Below, piece after piece: positions 56,766 to 64,000 of a stretch of DNA of 64,000 nucleotides. Where the stretch lies: the NCBI RefSeq assembly GCF_002776525.5, contig NC_045436.1, forward strand, positions 12,484,983 to 12,548,982, read 5' to 3'. Numbering within the stretch: position 1 is the stretch's first letter; each line of letters starts with the position of its first letter. The DNA comes from Piliocolobus tephrosceles. Its lineage: Eukaryota; Chordata; Mammalia; Primates; Cercopithecidae. The notes beneath the pieces were generated by a model. The model did not search any database. It saw nothing but the letters and a program-made list of their open reading frames with translations, and was not told the DNA's origin. The translations under genes and the position numbers were made by a program.

Positions 56766-58600
56766 ATCTGATAAACAACTTCAGCAAAGTCTCAGGATAC
56801 AAAATCAATGTATAAAAATTAGTAGTATTTCTATATACCAACCACATCCAAATTGAGACTCAATCCAGAATGCAATCTCATTTACTATAGCCACAAAAAG
56901 AATAAAATACTGAGGAATATAGCTAACCAGGAATGTGAGTGATGTCTACAAGGAGAATTACAGAACACTTCTGAAAGAAATCAGAGATGACACAAACAAA
57001 TGGAAGCACATTCCATACTCATAGATAGGAAGAATCAATATTGTTAAAATAGCCATACTACCCAAAGCAATGTACAGATTTAATGCTTTTCTTATCAAAC
57101 TAATTAGAAAATGCATCACAGAATTAGAAAAAACTATTTTAAAATTAATATGTAATCAAAAGAGAGCCTGAATAGCCAAAGCAATCGTAAGCAAAAAGAA
57201 CAAAGCCAAAGGCATCACAGTACTGATTTCAAACTACACCACAAGGTTACAGTAACCAAAACAGCATGGTATTTGTACCAAAACAGACACATAGACCAGT
57301 GGAACAGAATAGAGAGCCCATAAATAAAGCCACACACCTACAATCATCTATTGTGACAAAGTTCACAATAACAAGCAATGGGGAAAGGATTCATTCAATA
57401 AATCAAGCTGGGATAATTGGCTAGCCTTATGTAGAAGATTGAAACTGGTTTTCTTCCTTTCACCATATACAAAAAGCAATTCAAGATAGATTAAAGACTT
57501 AAATGAAATACCTGAAACTATAAAAACTCTAGGAGAAAACCTAAGAAATGCCATTTTGGACATAAGTTCTGACAAATATTTCATAATGAAGAACCCAAAA
57601 GCAATTGTAACCAAAAAAAAAATTGACAAATGGGACCTAATTAAAGAATTTCTACACAGCAAAAGAAACTATCAACACAGTAAACATAAACAGATAACCT
57701 ACAGAATGGGAAAATTTTTTTGAAAGTGATGCATGTGACAAAGATCTAATATCCAGAATCTATAAGGAACTTAGACAAATCAACAAGCAAAAAGCAAACA
57801 ACCGTATTAAAAATGGGCAAAAGACATGAACAGACACTTCTGAAAAGAAGACATACACACTGCTGATAAATATCTAAAAAGTGATCAACATTACTAATCA
57901 TTAGAGAAATGCAAATAAAAATCACAATGAGATATCATCTCACACCAATCAGAATGACCATTATTAAAAAGTCAAAAAATGACAGACGCTGGAAAGGTTG
58001 TAGAGAAAAGGGAATGCTTACACAGTGCTGGGGGAAATGTAAACTCCTTCAGCTACTGTGGAAAACAGTTTGGAGATTTCTCAAAGAACTTAAAACAGAA
58101 CTATCGTTTGACCCAACAATCCTATTATTGGGTATATACCCAAAAGACTAGAAATCATTCTACCATAAAGATACATGCATGCATATGTTCACTGCAGCAC
58201 TATTCATGGTAGCAGAGAAATGGAATTAACCCAAATGCCCATCAACAGTGGACTGGATAAAGCAAATATGGCATATATACACTGTGGAATACTACACAGC
58301 CATGAAAAAGAATGTGGTCATGTCTTTTGTAGCAACATGGATCTAGCTGGAGGCCATTATTCTAAGCAAACTAATGCAGGAACTGAAAACTAAATACCAC
58401 ATGTTGTCATGCAATAGACTAAGGCCAACTTCAGGGTGGAAGGTGGTAGGAGTATGAGTATAGAAAAACTACCTATTGGGTACTATGATTATTACCTGGG
58501 TGATGAAATAATCTGCACACCAAATCTTCAAGACACACAATTTACCAATGTAACGAATACCCCTGAACTTAAAATAAAAGTTTGAAGAAAAGAAAGTGAC
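56766..58600 (+). mobile_element. 5'-truncated L1 (second copy)
   Basis: Begins within ORF2 at gataaacaacttcagc (the same point of L1 as 4456 in the first copy) and ends in the 3' UTR with ctgaacttaaaataaaag near 58564. It has no Alu in its 3' UTR. The sense orientation matches the first L1, 53 kb away. No target duplication was found. Confidence 0.92.
57061..58212 (+). pseudogene. Decayed L1 ORF2 C-terminal part
   Basis: Stops and frameshifts break ORF2. The best preserved piece is 57909-58212, in two overlapping frames, with the MRYHLTPIRMTIIKKS-like run and the Cys-bearing GCREKG and CWGKCK runs. The RT catalytic box is not included in this truncated copy. Confidence 0.88.
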
Positions 58601-59490
58601 AAATGTTCATTAGAACTCTTCATTATCAAAAGAGTTCTACCAGATACTGGTAGGTCAGGAACTGATGACATTTGCTTTTCAGGAACTGGTGACATTTGCT
58701 TTTGTGATTCCAATAGTATAGACATCAAAGTCAGACAGGCTTATGGTCAGGTTCCAACTCCATCTTGTCTCACACTGTCAGAAAAAGAAGGAAAAGTGCT
58801 TAGTACACTGTTTGGCATAGGGCAATAGGGCAAGTGCCTAATCAGTAGAAGTTACTACTGTATTGTTTGCATCTGCCCAACGCTGCATCTCATTCCCACA
58901 CTCTCTCTTTGCATTGGTTCGGTCCTAGAGGTCAAGTAGATGATTGTGAGTGGTTCTGCTGTCAGCCTTTATGTGGTGGTTCATACTTTATCTATAAAGA
59001 ACAATGTGAATTTCCTTATTTTTGAATCCTAGAAAAAGCCCAAGTTAGTGCTCACTAACAACATTTATAAGAGTTGTTGTATAAAGCATAAATAAAATTA
59101 CAGTTGGGAAAATGCCTGATGTATTTTATAGCACACATTAAGAATTCAATAGGTGTATATCTTACTTCTCTTTTTTTGTTTGAACTTTCTTTTCAGCTTT
59201 TGTGACCAATTGTTATAAAATGTTAATTAATTTGTAATTTTGTTTGGTATCACAAATACTTAGTCACTTATACTCAGTCAAATTCTATGACCCAGGCACT
59301 GTGATGGGGATGCAGGCAGAGCAACAAATGGGAGGCTTGTACTATTATACCGATGCAGGGTTTTAGTTGTAATGATGTTTAGCAAACAACTTTAAATTTA
59401 GAGTAAAAAGCTGATTTTCTCCCTCATTCTTAAATATAAGCAGCTCTTTCCTAACAGGGCATTACAACAAAACATCTGCAATTTCAAAAA
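58601..59490. other. No gene recognised
   Basis: About 890 bp. A local 24-bp direct repeat, around aggaactgatgaca and aggaactggtgaca (58658-58695), is visible. Confidence 0.4.
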
Positions 59491-59494
59491 TAAA

Positions 59495-59622
59495 GCAAAT
59501 ACAATTTATTAAGCATCTATTCTATGCTAAAACCATTATAGGAGCTTTCATATAAATGATCTAATTTGATTCTCAAAACAGCTCTGTAAGATCAGAGTTA
59601 GGTATTGTGACCTCTGTGATTT
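59495..59622 (-). mobile_element. MIR SINE fragment, antisense
   Basis: acaatttattaagcatc, then tattctatgctaaaac and gattctcaaaacagc, follow the reverse-complement MIR order. Confidence 0.7.
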
Positions 59623-59869
59623 TTTTAAAAAGGGGGATAATTTTGTTTCATTTTAAACTTAGTTAAAGCAAAAGACCATGATCTAGTTCACTGTATGTGT
59701 GTATTTTTTTTAAACTAACATATAAGTTTATCTAAGCATGGCACCTAAAACTCTAAGGTTTACCAAAGAGGAAAAGGAGAGCTCATACCCCATCTGTATT
59801 TAAACTGAAAGAAGTGTCACATTTGTCACTTTTCAGTGTGGCATCTATTGATCCTCAGGCAGGCAATAT
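59623..59869. other. Short unique gap
   Basis: About 250 bp, AT-rich, no recognised element. Confidence 0.35.
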
Positions 59870-60365
59870 GACACAGCAGTTGTGAGCATACACATTGAAG
59901 CCAGACTGCTTGGGTTCAAATACTAGTTCCATTTTTTTTTTTAATTTTTATTTTTTTGAAACAGAATTTCACTCTTGTTGCCCAGGCAGGAGTGCAGAGG
60001 TGCCATCTCAGCTCATTGCAACCTCTGTATTCTGGTTTCACACAATTCTCCTGCCTCAGCCTCCAGAGTAGCTGGGATTACAGGTGCCTGCCACCACACC
60101 TGGCTGATTTTTGTATTTTTAGTAGAGACGGGGTTTCACCATGTTGACCAGGCTGGTCTTGAACTCCTGACCTTGTGATCTGCTCACCTCGGCCTCCCAA
60201 AGTGCTGGGATTACAGGCGTGAGCCACTGCGCCCAGCCTAGTTCCATTATTTATTAGCTGCATGACCTTGGGAAAGTCACTTCACCTTTCTGTACCTTAG
60301 TTTTCTCATCATTAAAATTGGGGAGAACAATAATAACTACCTGATAAGATGGGTGGATTAAATGT
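59870..60365 (+). mobile_element. MIR SINE split by an Alu
   Basis: The left part (cacagcagttgtgagc, then gaagccagactgcttg, ggttcaaatac) and the right part (tattagctgcatgacc, ttgggaaagtcactt, ctcatcattaaaattgg) form one continuous sense MIR once the Alu at 59934-60237 and one copy of the target duplication are removed. Confidence 0.9.
59934..60237 (-). mobile_element. AluS/Y-like SINE, antisense, inside MIR
   Basis: Flanked by ctagttccatt at 59923-59933 and 60238-60248, a perfect 11-bp duplication. The body is from gaaacagaatttcact to ccactgcgcccagc. The insertion is unambiguous because the host MIR reads through. Confidence 0.96.
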
Positions 60366-60700
60366 TTTTAATCAATTAATTTAATTAAAAGTGCAGATTA
60401 AATGAATAGGGACCAAATGGAACCTTGACAAAGCTCAACCATTAAGCTAGGAGGTGAAAAACGGGCTTACAAATAGACCTGGGCTGAACCAGAAATTTCT
60501 CGTCTTGACTTGTTTCTTAGTTTTCTTCATATTGTTCACCTCCTTAGGCTGTTAAGATCTTATATGACCTGAAAGTGCCCTCTACTTGGGGCATATGTCC
60601 TTCTCCTCCAAACTGGGACAATGAAAGACCTGGATGAAGAAGGCTACCTTTGTGGTAGTTTTAAGAGATGGGGGAAAAATTAAAAATTAAAAAATTTAAT
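60366..60700. other. No gene or repeat recognised
   Basis: About 330 bp of unique sequence. Confidence 0.35.
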
Positions 60701-60985
60701 GGCAGGTGTGGTGGTTCACACTGTAATCCCAGCACTCTGGGAGGCTTAGGCAGGAGGATTTCTTGAGCCCAGGAGTTCAAGATCAGCCTGCACAACACAG
60801 GAAACCCTGTCTTTATGAAAAATGAAAAATTAGCCAGGCGTGGTGGCACACACCTGTGGTCCCAGCTACTCGGGAGGTTCAGGGGGGAGGATCGCTTCAG
60901 CCCGGGCCATTGATGCTGCAGTGAGCTACAATTGCACCACTGCACTCCAGCCTGGGTGACAGAGTGAGACTCTGCCTCAAAAAGT
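60701..60985 (+). mobile_element. AluJ-like SINE
   Basis: A sense Alu, head ggcaggtgtggtgg, both arms, short A-tail. High divergence. Confidence 0.92.
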
Positions 60986-61182
60986 GTCTTTTTTTAATTA
61001 AAAAAAAGAAAGAAAGTTACCTATATTCTGTAAGGAGAACATTCTGGTAGTTTTACTTATAGTAAATGCAAGCAGCCATCAGGGTGACCTGACTTTCAAA
61101 ACCTCTGATGTTCTTTAAGCTGCATTAAGAGAATGTAAAACAGTTGAACAAGAGAGATGATAATTTTATTAAGTATTTTTCA

Positions 61183-61192
61183 TTTCTTTTTC

Positions 61193-61264
<72 letters not shown>

Positions 61265-61266
61265 TC
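61183..61266. repeat. (TTTC)n microsatellite
   Basis: About twenty uninterrupted ttct units after a short ttctttttctc lead. It forms the expanded tail of the antisense Alu that follows, and is probably length-polymorphic. Confidence 0.97.
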
Positions 61267-61548
61267 ACAAGATCTCACTCTGTTGCTCAGGTCAGAGTGC
61301 AGTGTTGTGATCTTGGCTCATTGAAACCTCAACTTCCTGGGCTCAAGTGATTCTCCCACCTCAGCCTCCCAAGTAGTTGGGACCACAGGCATGCACCACC
61401 ATGCCCAACTAATTTTGGTATTTTTTGTAGAGACAAGGTTTTTCCATATTGTACAGGTTGGTCTTGAACTCCTGAGCTGAAGTGATCCTCCTGTCTTGGT
61501 CTCCCAAAGTGTTGGGATTACAGGTGTGAGCCACACGACGCCCGGCTT
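61267..61548 (-). mobile_element. AluJ/S-like SINE, antisense
   Basis: caagatctcactctgt, both arms, ending in cacacgacgcccggc. The tail is the adjacent (TTTC)n. Confidence 0.92.
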
Positions 61549-62384
61549 GAGTATTTTTTGAAGTGCATTTCTCAGGACATTTTCATAAACATGCAGATTA
61601 CTGCACTCCACACCACATACCTATTGCTTCAGAAACTCTAGAAAGATTTTATGATTATTTGCATTTTTAACAAGCTCCAGAGTAAATTTTATGCACTTTG
61701 CAAATTGAAGTTTGAGAACAACTATCTACCTTTAGTAGGACAAACCAAATGTAGATTATTAAAATTTTTCTGATTGATATACTTCACTAAAAACATAGAC
61801 AATTAGAAAGTAAATGTCTACAACTAGAATAGTAAACAACTTGAAATCGAGTCATATGAAGGCTACTTAAAGAATTACGGTTGCTTAGTAGTTATGATGA
61901 ACTAGTAATTTTTGCATGATTTGTGAATCATGCAATTACTGGGCACTGGGATAACTTCATTAAATGGTTATTTTCTTTAATCTTCAGAAAAAGTAAATGA
62001 AGTAGGTACTATGAATTTGCTTGTTTTAAACATGAGAAAATGGCCAGTTAATAAGGGAGGATGTAGCAAATGAAAACAATGTTTTCAAGTCAGAGACTGT
62101 ATTTTATATTTTCTCAACATCTCCTATAGCATCTTTTACAGGTAGGTACTCAATAAGTACTTCTTAGATTAAAAACAAAATACATCTCAAAGCTGTAGGT
62201 TTCTGTTGGCTTTTTATCGGGGTGGAGAGAGATGGGAAAATTGTGAAAAAGACAAAAATAGCAATATTTATTTTAAAGCCCCCCAAACTTTGTGATTAAG
62301 AAAGGTATTTAGACCCTTCTCCTAAATGGTCATATAGAGGCAATATATTTCTCCTTAAGAAGGCAGTTACATGCTATATTAGAA
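61549..62384. other. No gene or repeat recognised
   Basis: About 840 bp of unique AT-rich sequence. Confidence 0.35.
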
Positions 62385-62512
62385 ACAACATGGTGCATTA
62401 AAGGCAGACCTATGAGGGCTTGAATCCACTGTGTACTGACTTTGGGAAAATTACTTAACCACTTGGCTTCAGCAATGTTATCTGTAAAATGGAGAAAGTA
62501 AAAAGCCTAACT
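62385..62512 (+). mobile_element. MIR SINE fragment
   Basis: catggtgcattaaagg, then gcttgaatccactg, gactttgggaaaattac, ttaaccacttggctt and tctgtaaaatggag follow sense MIR order. Confidence 0.8.
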
Positions 62513-62585
62513 GTCCCTTAGAACTAATATTTACAATTTTTTCAATAAACATAGAAAACAATCGTCCTTGGTCTTTTTAAATTCC

Positions 62586-62666
62586 TTTTAGAGACAGGGT
62601 CTTGCTGTGTTGCCCAGGCTTGATCACAGGTCACTGCAGCCTTGAACTCTGGGGCTCAAGCACCTC
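62586..62666 (-). mobile_element. Alu monomer fragment, antisense
   Basis: ttttagagacagggtc, then cttgctgtgttgccc and tcactgcagccttg, are a partial, rearranged Alu left-arm fragment without a tail. It could be a FLAM-type monomer or an AluJ relic. Confidence 0.7.
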
Positions 62667-62699
62667 CTTGGTCTTAGAACTTTAAACTTACATTTGCCT

Positions 62700-63041
62700 T
62701 ATCTAAGTTCCGTTTTCAGGAAACCACCTTTCCCAACAAGGAAGTGAAACTCATATCAGATCACCTCATCTAGACAACGAGATGCCAGAACCCTCATCAG
62801 TCACAGTTACTTCCTTAACCCCCCCAATTCCTTTCCACAGGTAGCTACATTCCTTTTCCTCTATCTGTGCCCCCAATTTTAGTAGGTTGGGGAAGATGAA
62901 TTTGATGTTTGGCTCCCATCTCCCTGGCTGCTGTCACCCAAATGAAAAGCCTTCTTCCCTGGCAATCCTTGTTGTCTTGGTAATTGGCTTTCTGTGCTTT
63001 GAATGATGGTACCTAGACTGAATCTCTGGCATGTTGGTAAT
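62700..63041 (+). mobile_element. MER4-like ERV1 LTR (second copy)
   Basis: aggaaaccacctttcc, gtgaaactcatatcag, aattttagtaggttgg, ctccctggctgctgtc, then gccttcttccctgg and the end tggcatgttggtaata follow the same order as 46297-46626. It is more diverged and lacks an obvious TATA box. Solo LTR. Confidence 0.65.
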
Positions 63042-63147
63042 AAAAGTAATACAGAAATACACAATTAGATTGCATATAAAATTGTCTGATTCATGTGTAT
63101 GTTCAAAAATGTGCATTCTTTTTCTGTTTTAGTTGAGAAGCTTTTCT

Positions 63148-63461
63148 GTTTTTTGTTTGTTTTGATTGTTTGTTTTGAGACAGAGTTTCGCTCTTGTCAC
63201 CCAGGCTGGAGTGTGTTGGTGCGATCTCAGCTCACTGCAACATCTGCCTCCTGGGTTCAAGCAATTCTCCTGCCTCAGCCTCCTGAGTAGCTAGGATTAT
63301 AGGCACAAGCCACCACGTCCAGCTAATTTTTTGTAGTTTTGGTAGAGATGGGTTTTCATCATGTTGGCCAGGCTGGTCTCGAACTCCTGAGCTCAGGTGA
63401 TCCACCTGCCTCGGCTTCCCAAAGTGCTGGGATTGCAGGCATGAGCCACCATGCCCAGCTA
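63148..63461 (-). mobile_element. AluS-like SINE, antisense, with target duplication
   Basis: Flanked by gttgagaagcttttct (63132-63147) and gtagagaagctcttct (63462-63477), 16 bp with two mismatches. The tail is G-interspersed T-rich. Confidence 0.93.
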
Positions 63462-63477
63462 GTAGAGAAGCTCTTCT

Positions 63478-64000
63478 AAAAGAACAAGGATAAAGTGGAA
63501 TGAAATCTGGTATGACTTGGTGTGCCAGTTCTTTTGAACAATTGGAGTGCTAAAGGTGCCTGTGCCATTGTGATGATTAAGAGAGGTAAAATCATATTTA
63601 ATATTAAAAATGTACTCTAAATCTGTGAGGATGAGGATGTTGTCATTGATTGTACCTTGGCTGTCTAGATGTGAATAGTTCTACTGGGATAAAAACAAAT
63701 GTGAGGTTATCTGCATTTGAAACAGACAGATCACATAGTCAATAAGAAATTTTTTTTAGTAGAATATATAAAAAATGCTAATCTCAAAAATCTAGTTATG
63801 AGCTTTCACAGACTGGAAAAATAAAAAAAAATGACTTAGCTAAATCTAAAAGGAAGGAAGAAATATTAGGATTATTTACAAAAGAGATACTAAAGCAAAT
63901 AGAAAAGTCAGACTGCAGACCAATATATTTCTCCAGAAGCTATATTAGTTTTTGTTTACTTCTTATTTCTAATCAGTGTTGCAGAGAGCAATGGAAGTGT
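63478..64000. other. No gene or repeat recognised
   Basis: About 520 bp of unique AT-rich sequence to the window end. Confidence 0.35.

Noticed and set aside
46297..63041. A 16-kb provirus bounded by the two MER4-like LTRs
   Set aside because: The sequence between is made of Alus, L2, L1 and unique DNA with no gag, pol or env pattern, and the two LTRs differ strongly.
1..64000. CRISPR arrays, bacterial operons, tRNA or rRNA genes, phage genes
   Set aside because: None of their patterns is present. Spaced repeats are microsatellites or Alus, and tRNA-like A and B boxes occur only inside MIR elements.

Overview
The window is non-coding DNA from a primate, most likely an Old World monkey (Cercopithecidae). 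About thirty Alu elements restrict it to primates. Two of them (23096-23386 and 48232-48528) carry a base combination that I associate with the cercopithecid AluYR-type lineage (ccggatctcagctcac in the left arm, gccacctcgcccggct in the middle, and in the second copy cttgagccaccgcgcc at the end). Species cannot be fixed from this alone. I see no bacterial, plasmid or phage features, no convincing protein-coding gene, and no tRNA, rRNA or CRISPR array.

Layout. 0-7 kb: an old ERV1-like LTR, an L1M 3' UTR cut by an AluJ, then a 2.7-kb 5'-truncated L1 with a decayed ORF2 whose tail holds a truncated Alu and abuts another Alu. 7-9.6 kb: no clear repeat. 9.6-15.5 kb: a MaLR LTR, AluJ, MIR and L2 pieces, a CpG-richer non-repeat patch near 13.6-13.9 kb, and two same-strand Alus. 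15.5-22 kb: AT-rich, with antisense L1M/HAL1-like DNA and few Alus. 22.6-22.85 kb: an AT-rich minisatellite. 23-29 kb: Alus and a nested LTR pair with a (CA)n. 29.5-32.6 kb: a young, complex local duplication. 33-41.8 kb: a micro-L1 insertion, Alus, an MLT1-type LTR, long L2 remnants, a solo LTR with intact target duplications and U3 repeats, and a second copy of part of the L2. 41.8-46 kb: Alu-poor, with a MIR and a second L1M 3' UTR. 46-53 kb: a MER4-like LTR, a 175-bp homopyrimidine tract, another LTR cut by an Alu, a young Alu, and an AluJ that contains 117 bp copied from 1.9 kb upstream. 53-64 kb: mostly unique AT-rich DNA with a second L1 ORF2 remnant, a MIR split by an Alu, a (TTTC)n and a second MER4-like LTR.

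The window reads as an intergenic or deep intronic archive of retrotransposition and local rearrangement; there is no operon or pathway. The most informative parts are three independent intra-window duplications (29.6/31.9 kb, 35.9/38.3 kb, 49.0/50.8 kb), the solo LTR with exact ends, and the few non-repeat patches (13.6-13.9 kb and 27.8-28.1 kb). Family names come from recognising consensus patterns by eye; RepeatMasker would be needed to fix subfamilies and exact ends.
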